A stretch of 5,632 nucleotides of DNA from an uncultured Agathobaculum sp. (GCA_944376955.1 CALWEB010000176.1:1-5632), one strand, 5' to 3'. Shown: positions 1-5,632, counted from the first letter of the stretch. The notes: generated from the letters alone by a model not told the origin. Translations and numbers: made by a program.

Positions 1-1
1 A

Positions 2-127
2 CATTATTATTATCAGACCAGCGGCGAGGAGGCTGCGCGCGATTTGCTCGAGATCATTGGGCAGGGTGTGGATCGGAAAAAACAGCTGATGCTGGGGTTT
101 GAAATCGTCCCTGGTGAATCGGCATAA
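2..127 (+). CDS. LacI/GalR-family transcriptional regulator, C-terminal fragment (probable sucrose operon repressor ScrR)
   Basis: An open frame enters from the left edge and ends at TAA 125-127, giving 41 residues that begin HYYYQTSGEEAARDLLEIIG and end with an MLGFEIVPGES-type tail. This is the usual end of LacI/GalR repressors: an aromatic-rich strand, then a 'G..AA..LL..I' helix of the sugar-binding domain, then a short 'l.l.~elv.R.S'-like final strand. The DNA-binding domain and most of the effector domain lie outside the window. Its position directly upstream of the scr genes, and the LacI-type palindrome in the scrA leader, suggest it is the local repressor ScrR, but no specificity residue is visible here. 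A terminator separates it from scrA, so the two are probably transcribed separately. Family assignment is fairly secure; identity as ScrR is inferred from context. Confidence 0.7.
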   Translation, partial: HYYYQTSGEEAARDLLEIIGQGVDRKKQLMLGFEIVPGESA

Positions 128-141
128 CCGGAAAATAGAGG

Positions 142-180
142 AAGGCAGTCTGTGTTATACAAAACACAGGCTGCCTTTTT
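142..180 (+). terminator. Intrinsic terminator of the regulator gene
   Basis: The arms AAGGCAGTCTGTGTT (142-156) and AACACAGGCTGCCTT (163-177) pair over 15 bp with one G-U wobble, around a 6-nt loop. Five T residues (176-180) overlap the end of the 3' arm. The hairpin starts 14 nt after the regulator stop codon. It should end that transcript and insulate the scrA promoter downstream. The matching A-poor left side makes it look mainly one-directional. Confidence 0.9.
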
Positions 181-201
181 GTGTATATTATATAAGACAT
201 A

Positions 202-249
202 TTGCACAGTGCGCAAAAACCGCCAAAAAGGTTTGGACAGAATTGCGCA
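202..249. repeat. Three TTGCRCA-type heptamers upstream of the scrA promoter
   Basis: TTGCACA (202-208) and TGCGCAA (210-216) face each other as an imperfect 15-bp palindrome. A third copy, TTGCGCA (243-249), lies one base upstream of the -35 hexamer and is inverted relative to 210-216. These could be binding sites for a regulator that differs from the one using the 292-307 palindrome, or they could be chance in an AT-rich spacer. The region between them also holds a short CCAAA/TTTGG inverted repeat (223-236). No protein can be assigned. Confidence 0.25.
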
Positions 250-250
250 T

Positions 251-279
251 TTACAAAAACAGGGATAACGCTGTATAAT
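251..279 (+). promoter_or_regulatory. Predicted sigma-A-type promoter of the scr operon
   Basis: A perfect -10 hexamer TATAAT (274-279) lies 17 bp downstream of TTACAA (251-256), a weak -35 that keeps three consensus positions. Transcription would begin near 286, giving a leader of about 50 nt before the GTG start of scrA. The weak -35 fits a promoter that is controlled rather than constitutive. The operator palindrome at 292-307 begins a few bases after the expected start point, so a bound repressor would block initiation or early elongation. Confidence 0.75.
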
Positions 280-291
280 GATTTCAGAAAG

Positions 292-307
292 ATGAAATCG
301 ATTTCAT
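292..307. promoter_or_regulatory. LacI-family/cre-type operator palindrome
   Basis: ATGAAATCGATTTCAT is a perfect 16-bp palindrome with the central CG step typical of LacI/GalR-family operators. Its core, TGAAATCGATTTCA (293-306), fits every fixed position of the Bacillus cre consensus TGWNANCGNTNWCA, the CcpA binding site. It lies at about +7 to +22 relative to the predicted start, a position where either a pathway repressor or CcpA would repress scrABK. The sequence alone cannot tell which protein uses it. A further half-site, ATTTCA (281-286), lies upstream. Confidence 0.75.
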
Positions 308-320
308 AAATAAATGCGAA

Positions 321-327
321 AGGGCGG
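321..327 (+). promoter_or_regulatory. Ribosome-binding site that decides the scrA start
   Basis: AGGGCGG lies 7 nt upstream of GTG 335. The in-frame ATG at 314 lies upstream of this site and has only AT-rich sequence before it, so it has no Shine-Dalgarno. Starting at 335 also gives the N-terminus MDYGKAASEVL, which matches the common MDY start of sucrose-type PTS IIB domains. Confidence 0.7.
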
Positions 328-334
328 AACAAAG

Positions 335-2221
335 GTGGACTATGGAAAAGCAGCTTCCGAGGTGCTCAGCTGTATCGGCGGAAAAGACAATGTGATTTCG
401 GCAGCGCACTGTGCGACGCGCTTGCGGCTGGTGATCGCGGATAATAAAAAGGTAAATAAGGACGCGCTTGAGAACGCAACGGGCGTTCAGGGTGTATTTG
501 AGGCGCAGGGACAGTTGCAAATCATTTACGGTACCGGCACGGTCAATAAGGTGTATGATCAGTTCATCGCGCAGTCGGGCGCGGCGGCGGTCAGCAAGGA
601 TGAGGCCAAGGCACAAGCGGCACAGAAGGGAAACTGGTTCCAGCGCGCCATCAAGACGCTGGGCGATATCTTCGTACCGATTATCCCGGCAATCGTGGCT
701 TCCGGCTTCCTGATGGGCATCATGGAGTCGCTCAAGTTCATGATCAACAACGGCTTTATCACGCTTGACAGCACCAGTTCGCTGTTCGTGTTTGCCGATT
801 TATTCTCCAATGTAGCGTATACTTTCCTGCCGATCTTGATTGCATTCTCGGCGGCCAGGGTGTTTGGCGGCAACCCGTTCCTCGGTGCGGTCATCGGTAT
901 GATTATGCTGCACCCCAACCTGCAAAACGCTTGGACGGTGGCGACCGAAGGTGTACATACCTATCAGGAAGTGTTCTTCGGTCTGTATAGCGTGCCGCTG
1001 GTCGGCTATCAGGGCCATGTCATCCCGGTAATCATTGCGGTATGGCTGATGAGTTTCATCGAAAAGAAGCTGCACAAAGTGGTGCCGCCGATGTTCGATT
1101 TGTTCGTCACTCCGTTGGTGTCCGTCTTCGTGACCGGCTATCTGACGCTGGCAGCAATTGGCCCGGTGTTCACTACGGTCGAAAATTTTGTCATCAACGG
1201 TGTACAGTGGCTGATCGCCATCCCGTTCGGCATTGGTTCGTTCATCATGGGCGGTTTGTATGCCACGACCGTTGTGTCCGGCATCCATCATATGTATACG
1301 ATCATTGACCTTGGCCAGCTCAGCACTTACGGCCTGACCTACTGGCTGCCACTGGCCAGTGCGGCAAACGTGGCACAGGGCGGCGCGGCGCTTGCGGTCG
1401 CGATTAAGACCAAGAACAAAAAACTCAAGTCCATGGCGCTGCCCGCATCGCTCTCTGCGTTCATGGGTATTACGGAGCCGGCCATCTTTGGTGTTAACCT
1501 GCGTTTTGTCCGTCCGTTTATCGCCGCGTCCATCGGTGCTGCGTGCGGTGCGCTGTATGCGTCGGTTGTCGGTCTGGGCGCAACCGGTACAGGCGTCACC
1601 GGTATCTTTGGTATCCTGCTGCACCTGCATCATCCTGTGCAGTATATCCTCACAATCGGTATTGCAACCGGTGTGGCGTTTGTGATTTCTTGGATCCTCG
1701 GCATTCCGGAGGAGAAGAACGAAGCGAAAGCCGAACCGTCTCAGCCGGAAAAGCCGGCAGTCGCAGCGCCGCAGGGCGAGATTATGCTGGTGTCCCCTCT
1801 GACCGGTGAAGCAGTCTCCCTGGAGGAGACCAACGACCCCGCGTTTGTGTCTGGCGCGCTGGGCAAAGGTGTTGCGGTCAAGCCCACGGAAGACCGTATC
1901 ATTGCGCCGTGTGATGCCACGGTATCGGCGGTTATGGGCCATGCGGTCGGTCTGGAATGTGACAACGGTGCGGAGCTGCTCATTCATGTGGGCGTGGATA
2001 CGGTCAATCTGGAGGGCAAATACTTCACCGGTCATGTGCAGGAAGGCCAGCGCGTCAAGGCGGGCGACCTGCTGCTGGAGTTTGACAGCGCGGAGATCCA
2101 GAAAGCCGGCTATCCGATCATCACACCGGTAATTGTGACCAATACAGATAAATTTGCGTCGGTGGAGCCGTCGATTGGCACGGTACAGGCTGGAAAGGAC
2201 ACGGTCCTGACGCTGAAATAA
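335..2221 (+). CDS. scrA: PTS sucrose-specific transporter subunit EIIBCA
   Basis: This membrane permease of the phosphotransferase system imports sucrose and releases sucrose-6-phosphate inside the cell. Numbered from GTG 335 (628 residues), the order is as follows. The IIB domain spans about 1-80, with phosphocysteine Cys26 in HCATRLRL. The IIC channel spans about 99-460, with many hydrophobic segments and the conserved GITEPAIFG motif at 378-386. A Glu/Pro/Ala/Lys linker spans about 460-481. The C-terminal glucose-type IIA domain has His536 (GHAVGLE) and the phosphorylated His551 (IHVGVDTV). The 15-residue spacing of these histidines equals that of E. coli IIA-Glc His75/His90. With its own IIA, it needs only general EI and HPr. 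Sucrose specificity rests on overall resemblance to SacP/ScrA-type IIBC and on scrB next door; trehalose-type relatives are less likely in this context. An ATG start at 314 would add seven residues but lacks a ribosome-binding site. It is the first gene of the operon, and scrB follows after 16 nt. Confidence 0.9.
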   Translation: MDYGKAASEVLSCIGGKDNVISAAHCATRLRLVIADNKKVNKDALENATGVQGVFEAQGQLQIIYGTGTVNKVYDQFIAQSGAAAVSKDEAKAQAAQKGNWFQRAIKTLGDIFVPIIPAIVASGFLMGIMESLKFMINNGFITLDSTSSLFVFADLFSNVAYTFLPILIAFSAARVFGGNPFLGAVIGMIMLHPNLQNAWTVATEGVHTYQEVFFGLYSVPLVGYQGHVIPVIIAVWLMSFIEKKLHKVVPPMFDLFVTPLVSVFVTGYLTLAAIGPVFTTVENFVINGVQWLIAIPFGIGSFIMGGLYATTVVSGIHHMYTIIDLGQLSTYGLTYWLPLASAANVAQGGAALAVAIKTKNKKLKSMALPASLSAFMGITEPAIFGVNLRFVRPFIAASIGAACGALYASVVGLGATGTGVTGIFGILLHLHHPVQYILTIGIATGVAFVISWILGIPEEKNEAKAEPSQPEKPAVAAPQGEIMLVSPLTGEAVSLEETNDPAFVSGALGKGVAVKPTEDRIIAPCDATVSAVMGHAVGLECDNGAELLIHVGVDTVNLEGKYFTGHVQEGQRVKAGDLLLEFDSAEIQKAGYPIITPVIVTNTDKFASVEPSIGTVQAGKDTVLTLK

Positions 2222-2237
2222 ATAGGAGAGAATCGCC

Positions 2238-3644
2238 ATGAGCAATGCTTTACAACGGGATCTTGTGCGGCTGGTGCGCCGCATTGAGCAGGAGGATGGG
2301 CCGCGTGCAGCGGCCGATCCGTTCCGCCAGCGTTTTCATCTGATGCCGCCGGTCGGCTGGATGAACGACCCCAACGGCCTGTGCCGCTGCGGCGAGTGGT
2401 ATCATGTGTTTTATCAGTACGGCCCGTTCGACCCTACGGGCGGCGTCAAGATGTGGGGGCACTACCGCAGCCGCGATCTGCTGCACTGGGAGCAACTGCC
2501 GCCCATGCTGTATCCCGACCAGCCGTGGGACATCCACGGGGTGTATTCCGGCTCTGCGCTGGTAGAGGACGGGACGCTGTATCTGTACTACACGGGCAAT
2601 GTCAAATTTTCGGGCGATTACGATTATATTACGGCAGGGCGCGGTCATAACACCGCGCTTGCCATTTCGCATGACGGCGTGACCGTCCAGAGCAACGAAC
2701 TGTTGCTGGAAAACAAGGATTATCCGTCCGATCTGACCTGCCATGTGCGTGATCCCAAGGTCTGGGCGCAGGACGGGAAGTATTACATGGTACTGGGTGC
2801 GCGCACCAAGGAGGATCGCGGTGAGCTGCTGGTTTATGAATCGACGGACAAGCGACACTGGCAGCACATCAATACGCTGACCACGCCGGAAAAATTCGGC
2901 TATATGTGGGAATGCCCCGACCTGTTCTGCCTGGATGAGCAATGGTTTTTGCAGTGCTCACCGCAGGGCGTCAAACAGCAGGGCAACCGCTTTCAGAATG
3001 TGTATACCTGCGGCTATTTCCCGTTGTATGGGGATTTCCGCGGAGAATATACGCTGGGTGATTTTATCGAGCTGGACAGTGGTTTCGACTTTTACGCGCC
3101 GCAGACTTTCGTAGACGGCGATCGCCGTTTGCTCATCGGCTGGATGGGGATGCCGGATGCGCCCTATACCAATCCGACCGCGCAGCAGGGCTGGCAGCAC
3201 TGCATGACGGTTCCGTGTGAGCTGCGGCGCGACGGCGAGCGTCTGCTGCGCACCCCTGTGCCGGAGATGGAAGCCCTGCGCGGCAAACCGGTCGTGCCGG
3301 AGGACGCAAGCGTATTTGATATGGAATGTCGCACACAGAAGCAGGGCAGACTTGTCATCCGCGGCAGTGCTGTGATAGAATGGGACGAAGGTTTGCTCCG
3401 CCTGACGATCGACGGCGGTGGTGCAGGCCGCACGGTCCGCTGTGCAGAGGTGCGCAAGGTGCAAACGCTGCGCGTGCTGGCGGATGTTTCTTCGCTGGAG
3501 ATTTTCATCAACGGCGGGGAGCAGGTGTTGTCCACTCGGTATTATCCGGCGCCATTTACGCATGGTGTAACCGCGTTCGGTGCGGAGACGCAGATCTGGG
3601 AGATGGGCGCGCTGCAAATTACCGAGCAACAGGATGTGAAATAA
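2238..3644 (+). CDS. scrB: Sucrose-6-phosphate hydrolase (GH32 invertase)
   Basis: This cytoplasmic glycoside hydrolase family 32 enzyme splits sucrose-6-phosphate into glucose-6-phosphate and fructose. The 468-residue length is normal for the family. All three signature blocks of the five-bladed propeller are present: WMNDPNG with nucleophile Asp44, RDP with transition-state stabiliser Asp172, and ECPD with acid/base Glu225. YSGS (103-106) is the usual substrate-pocket motif. The C-terminal beta-sandwich is recognisable from the SLEIFINGGE segment (about 419-428). There is no signal peptide, consistent with an intracellular phosphorylated substrate rather than secreted invertase or levanase. 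AGGAGAG (2224-2230) lies 7 nt before the ATG. Cytoplasmic location and the adjacent sucrose PTS favour sucrose-6-phosphate over free sucrose or fructans. It lies 16 nt after scrA and 3 nt before the HAD gene. Confidence 0.94.
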   Translation: MSNALQRDLVRLVRRIEQEDGPRAAADPFRQRFHLMPPVGWMNDPNGLCRCGEWYHVFYQYGPFDPTGGVKMWGHYRSRDLLHWEQLPPMLYPDQPWDIHGVYSGSALVEDGTLYLYYTGNVKFSGDYDYITAGRGHNTALAISHDGVTVQSNELLLENKDYPSDLTCHVRDPKVWAQDGKYYMVLGARTKEDRGELLVYESTDKRHWQHINTLTTPEKFGYMWECPDLFCLDEQWFLQCSPQGVKQQGNRFQNVYTCGYFPLYGDFRGEYTLGDFIELDSGFDFYAPQTFVDGDRRLLIGWMGMPDAPYTNPTAQQGWQHCMTVPCELRRDGERLLRTPVPEMEALRGKPVVPEDASVFDMECRTQKQGRLVIRGSAVIEWDEGLLRLTIDGGGAGRTVRCAEVRKVQTLRVLADVSSLEIFINGGEQVLSTRYYPAPFTHGVTAFGAETQIWEMGALQITEQQDVK

Positions 3645-3647
3645 GAG

Positions 3648-4514
3648 ATGCCGAAAATCAAACTGCTTGCACTCGATCTGGATGGGACCCTGCTTGGGCC
3701 GGACAGCCGTGTACCGCGTGAAAACGCGCGCGCGGTACGTCTGGCGCAGCAGGCGGGTGTATCGGTCGCGTTGTGTACCGGGCGAAACCTGACTGAGGTG
3801 CGTGCGTTTAACGCGCAGCTCGATGCGTCCGCGGATTGGGCGATTATCGCCAACGGTGCGGCGGTTGTGCGCTTTACCGATGGGGAGCAGATCGCGTTTG
3901 ATGGGCTGGATCGTGCCATGTGTGCAGCAGTGCGTGACGTGTGCGCGCAGTTTGGGGTAGACCCTTGCCTGTATACGGCGGAAAAACTGTATTACGGCAG
4001 GGAATTTTTGCGCTTTTTGCAGGAGCTCCGCCGGCGCGGCCGGGTCGCACTCAATGAGGCGGCAGAAGGTTATGAATTTGTCGCGGATGAGGCACAGTGG
4101 CACGCCGTGCTGGAACAGGAGGACGGCCGGTTTGTCAAGGCGATCCTGCACCACCTTGACCCGGCGGTGGTCGATCAAATGATGCAGGCTTTGGATGCAA
4201 CCGGCTTGTTGGAGCTTGCACCGTCGGTCATGTTTGGCGGAGAACTGAAAAATGTGGAGATCAACCGCAAAGGCGTGCATAAAGGGCGCGCGCTGGCGCA
4301 GCTGGCAGCACATCTGGGCTGCAGCATGGAGGAAGTGATGGCGGTTGGCGACAGCGACAATGATTTGACCATGCTGCAAATGGCGGGGCTTGGCATTTCG
4401 ATGGCGAATGCCGCCCCGCATATCCGCGCAGCGGCGGACGCGGTGACGTTGGATAATGCGTCGGACGGTGTGGCGGCAGCAGTGAAACGATATATTTTGG
4501 AGGGACAGGCATGA
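3648..4514 (+). CDS. Cof-type HAD-superfamily (IIB) sugar-phosphatase-like hydrolase
   Basis: This 288-residue protein is a predicted Mg-dependent phosphatase of the haloacid dehalogenase superfamily, subclass IIB (Cof/YbiV type), in the cytoplasm. Motif I is LDLDGT, with nucleophile Asp10 and acid/base Asp12. Motif II lies in the CTGRN segment. The NGA block typical of the Cof group (IIANGAAV) follows, then a cap of about 120 residues. The motif III lysine is Lys212 (HKGRAL), and motif IV is GDSDND with Asp235 and Asp239. No catalytic residue is missing. The ATG is only 3 nt after the scrB stop, with no well-spaced Shine-Dalgarno (an AGGA sits 13 nt away), so translation is probably coupled to scrB. 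The end overlaps scrK by ATGA. The substrate is unknown: Cof-type enzymes hydrolyse various sugar phosphates and phosphorylated cofactors. Its place in the operon suggests a sucrose, fructose or glucose phosphate, possibly to relieve sugar-phosphate stress. That role is inference. Confidence 0.88.
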   Translation: MPKIKLLALDLDGTLLGPDSRVPRENARAVRLAQQAGVSVALCTGRNLTEVRAFNAQLDASADWAIIANGAAVVRFTDGEQIAFDGLDRAMCAAVRDVCAQFGVDPCLYTAEKLYYGREFLRFLQELRRRGRVALNEAAEGYEFVADEAQWHAVLEQEDGRFVKAILHHLDPAVVDQMMQALDATGLLELAPSVMFGGELKNVEINRKGVHKGRALAQLAAHLGCSMEEVMAVGDSDNDLTMLQMAGLGISMANAAPHIRAAADAVTLDNASDGVAAAVKRYILEGQA

Positions 4515-5473
4515 AAAAAGTGGTGGCGATCGGGGAACTGCTGATCGATTTTGTGCCGCAGCAAAAAGGCTGTGCGCTGGACGAAGTGACGCATTTTGAG
4601 CGTGTGGCGGGCGGTGCGCCGGCCAATGTGGCGGCGGCGGTTGCACGGTTGGGTGGCCACGCAGCCATGATCTCGCAGGTGGGCGAGGATGCTTTCGGTA
4701 CACATATTCTCAAGGTGCTGGAAGGCAACGGCGTGGATATTTCCTCGGTATTCCGCACAAGGCGCGCCAACACAGGGCTTGCCTTTGTCTCGCTGGACGC
4801 GACCGGTAACCGGGAGTTTTCCTTCTTCCGCAATCCGTCGGCCGACCTGTTCCTCGACGAGGCACAGATCCAGCTCGCGATGTTTGCCGACTGCGCGGCG
4901 CTGCACTTCTGCTCGGTTGATTTGGTGGATTGGCCGGTGCGGGCGGCGCACCGGCGCGCGATTGAACTCGCGCGCGAAGCGGGCGCGCTGATCTCGTTCG
5001 ATCCAAACGTTCGCCTTCCGCTGTGGGACGATCCGGCGGACTGTCAGGCGGCCATCCGTGCGTTTCTGCCTTCGGCCGATCTGGTCAAGCTGTCGGACGA
5101 CGAGGTGGAGTTTGTCACCGGCTGTGCGGATGAGCGCGCAGCGGCGGAGCAACTGTTTGCGGACGGCTGCAAACTGCTGCTTGTCACGCGCGGCGCGCAC
5201 GGCTCTGCGGTGTATACGCCGCAGACCGAAGCGTTTGCAGAAACGCTTTCTGTCCCAGTGACCGATACAACCGGCGCGGGCGATTCGTTCATCGGCTCAT
5301 TCCTTTACCAGTTGACGCGGGACGGCGTGGGCGTGCATGAGCTGTCCACGCTGCCGCAGGCGCAGCTGAAGCGGTACCTGCGTTTTTCCGCGCAGTATGC
5401 TTCCCTGACCGTGCAGCACAAGGGCGCGGTGATGGCGACGATGGACGAGCTCAAACAGGCATATCCAGACTAA
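4511..5473 (+). CDS. scrK: Fructokinase, PfkB (ribokinase) family
   Basis: This cytoplasmic kinase of 320 residues phosphorylates the fructose freed by ScrB to fructose-6-phosphate, using ATP. It carries the ribokinase-fold hallmarks: an N-terminal GELLIDFVP strand with sugar-binding Asp13, PfkB signature 1 (GGAPANVA, Asn39), and signature 2 DTTGAGDSF, with catalytic base Asp258 and the anion hole in GAGD. The DPNVRLPLW block (164-172) resembles the DPN.RLPLW block of known fructokinases and favours fructose over ribose, adenosine or 2-keto-3-deoxygluconate. GGAGGG (4499-4504) lies 6 nt upstream of the ATG, inside the HAD gene; the ATGA overlap suggests translational coupling. It is the last gene of the operon and is followed by a broken terminator and an insertion sequence. 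A kinase for a related ketose remains possible, but the context is strong. The symbol is by context; orthologues are also named frk or cscK. Confidence 0.9.
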   Translation: MKKVVAIGELLIDFVPQQKGCALDEVTHFERVAGGAPANVAAAVARLGGHAAMISQVGEDAFGTHILKVLEGNGVDISSVFRTRRANTGLAFVSLDATGNREFSFFRNPSADLFLDEAQIQLAMFADCAALHFCSVDLVDWPVRAAHRRAIELAREAGALISFDPNVRLPLWDDPADCQAAIRAFLPSADLVKLSDDEVEFVTGCADERAAAEQLFADGCKLLLVTRGAHGSAVYTPQTEAFAETLSVPVTDTTGAGDSFIGSFLYQLTRDGVGVHELSTLPQAQLKRYLRFSAQYASLTVQHKGAVMATMDELKQAYPD

Positions 5474-5481
5474 AATACAAC

Positions 5482-5499
5482 AAAAAAACGGCTTGCACT
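5482..5499 (+). other. Probable left half of the scr operon terminator, cut by an IS insertion
   Basis: Nine nt after the scrK stop is a run of seven A followed by CGGCTTGCACT. This looks like the A-tract and ascending arm of a two-way intrinsic terminator. The expected descending arm (AGTGCAAGCCG followed by T residues) is absent. Only a 6-bp partial match, AGTGCA (5509-5514), is found, and it belongs to the insertion sequence end. The simplest reading is that the IS landed in or near the loop and separated the two arms. This is inference from half a structure. Confidence 0.45.
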
Positions 5500-5512
5500 G
5501 ATGTGTGAAGTG

Positions 5513-5559
5513 CACCCCATTTGTTAGACACTGTGGTATAATGTCTAACAAATGGGGTG
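5513..5559. repeat. 18-bp perfect inverted repeat (hairpin) inside the IS left end
   Basis: CACCCCATTTGTTAGACA (5513-5530) pairs perfectly with TGTCTAACAAATGGGGTG (5542-5559) around an 11-nt loop. Four T residues follow the distal arm (5560-5563). In a transcript entering from scrK the hairpin would form whole. It could then act as an intrinsic terminator for the scr operon, and it would bury the transposase ribosome-binding site (GGGGTG, 5554-5559) in the stem. Both roles are inferred from the structure. Confidence 0.85.
5534..5542 (+). promoter_or_regulatory. Extended -10 promoter of the IS transposase
   Basis: TGGTATAAT combines a TGn extension with a perfect TATAAT (5537-5542), lying in the loop of the 18-bp hairpin. 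No good -35 is seen 16-18 bp upstream, which an extended -10 can tolerate. The start would fall near 5549, inside the distal arm, so the native transcript would lack the proximal arm and leave the GGGGTG ribosome-binding site (7 nt before the ATG) open. Confidence 0.6.
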
Positions 5560-5566
5560 TTTTACT

Positions 5567-5632
5567 ATGCCAAAAGGAATATCAAACAAACGATACACAC
5601 CAGAGTTTAAAAAGATGGTTATAGAAACCATG
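5567..5632 (+). CDS. IS3-family (IS150-group) transposase OrfA, N-terminal fragment
   Basis: Twenty-two codons from the ATG run off the right edge and begin MPKGISNKRYTPEFKKMVIE. The 'KRYTPEFK..VIE' pattern is the first helix of the helix-turn-helix domain that starts OrfA proteins of IS3-family elements. In these elements OrfA binds the terminal repeats and is normally joined to the DDE integrase OrfB by programmed -1 frameshifting. GGGGTG (5554-5559) at a 7-nt spacing supports this start. Whether the element is intact cannot be seen here. Confidence 0.8.
   Translation, partial: MPKGISNKRYTPEFKKMVIETM

Larger units (their letters stand above)
5506..5632 (+). mobile_element. Left end of an IS3-family (IS150-group) insertion sequence, partial
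   Basis: The sequence from TG at 5506 (TGAAGTGCACCCC, then TTGTTAGACA) has the layout of IS150-group terminal repeats, which begin with TG followed by a GCACCC-like block and a GTT.GACA block. It precedes an orfA start typical of that group. Base composition drops from the GC-rich scr genes to AT-rich DNA at this point. The exact boundary is uncertain by 2-4 nt because the flank is a TG repeat (TGTGTG, 5502-5507). The rest of the element and the right end lie outside the window, so the target duplication (perhaps GTG, 5503-5505) cannot be confirmed. Confidence 0.75.

Noticed and set aside
234..239. TGGACA as a -35 hexamer for the scr promoter
   Set aside because: It matches the consensus at five of six positions, but it is 34 bp from TATAAT 274-279 and no acceptable -10 is found 16-18 bp downstream.
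314..334. ATG at 314 as the scrA start
   Set aside because: There is no Shine-Dalgarno before it. The AGGGCGG at 321-327 lies downstream of it and fits GTG 335, which also gives the family-typical N-terminus.
181..334. RNA antitermination (SacT/LicT-type) control of scrA
   Set aside because: The terminator at 142-180 lies upstream of the predicted scrA promoter and ends the regulator gene. No terminator hairpin lies between the promoter and scrA, and there is no antiterminator gene in the window.
800..2284. Long open frame on the minus strand (494 codons) opposite scrA
   Set aside because: It has the same cause. Its Arg/His/Asp-rich translation has no motif, while the + strand has full PTS IIB, IIC and IIA signatures.
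2958..4703. Long open frame on the minus strand (581 codons) spanning the scrB end, the HAD gene and the start of scrK
   Set aside because: It crosses three well-identified genes on the other strand, has a low-complexity Arg/His/Gln-rich composition and shows no recognisable domain. It is a product of the GC-rich third codon positions of the real genes.
5494..5514. TGCACT/AGTGCA hairpin as the complete scr terminator
   Set aside because: It has only 6 bp with a 9-nt loop and is not followed by a T tract. The right arm belongs to the IS end, so the match is probably coincidental.

Overview
The window holds an almost complete sucrose-utilisation (scr) operon on the + strand, with the tail of a LacI-family regulator gene before it and the left end of an IS3-family insertion sequence after it. 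The coding DNA is GC-rich with strong G/C bias at third codon positions, while the intergenic DNA is AT-rich. Shine-Dalgarno sites are strong, the promoter is a Gram-positive vegetative type, a cre-type operator is present, and a Bacillota-style sucrose PTS is fused in the order IIB-IIC-IIA. Together these suggest a moderately GC-rich clostridial Bacillota, perhaps a gut Oscillospiraceae-like bacterium. That placement is an inference; the genus cannot be read from the sequence.

Layout. Positions 2-127 encode the C-terminus of a LacI/GalR-family repressor, probably the local ScrR, followed by a clear intrinsic terminator (142-180). Positions 181-334 are the control region: inverted heptamers, a -35/-10 pair (251-279), a perfect 16-bp palindrome that fits the cre/LacI operator pattern (292-307), and a Shine-Dalgarno that points to a GTG start for the transporter. 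Four tightly packed genes follow: scrA (335-2221, sucrose PTS EIIBCA), scrB (2238-3644, GH32 sucrose-6-phosphate hydrolase), a Cof-type HAD phosphatase (3648-4514) and scrK (4511-5473, PfkB-family fructokinase). Gaps are 16 nt, 3 nt and a 4-nt ATGA overlap, so this is one transcription unit.

Pathway. ScrA imports sucrose and phosphorylates it to sucrose-6-phosphate. ScrB splits this into glucose-6-phosphate and fructose. ScrK phosphorylates the fructose to fructose-6-phosphate, so both halves enter glycolysis. The HAD protein's substrate is unknown; relief of sugar-phosphate overload is one reasonable guess.

Right end. Just after scrK comes what looks like the left half of an intrinsic terminator (A-tract plus one stem arm, 5482-5499). 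It is broken off by the end of an IS150-group element beginning near 5506. The IS end carries an 18-bp perfect inverted repeat with the transposase -10 element in its loop and the transposase ribosome-binding site in its distal arm. This arrangement could stop transposase expression from read-through transcripts. The first 22 codons of orfA run off the window end.

The operon itself is a well-known type of system, and I see no previously undescribed system in the window. The points most worth a second look are the architecture of the IS end, the apparent insertion into the scr terminator, and the operator layout.
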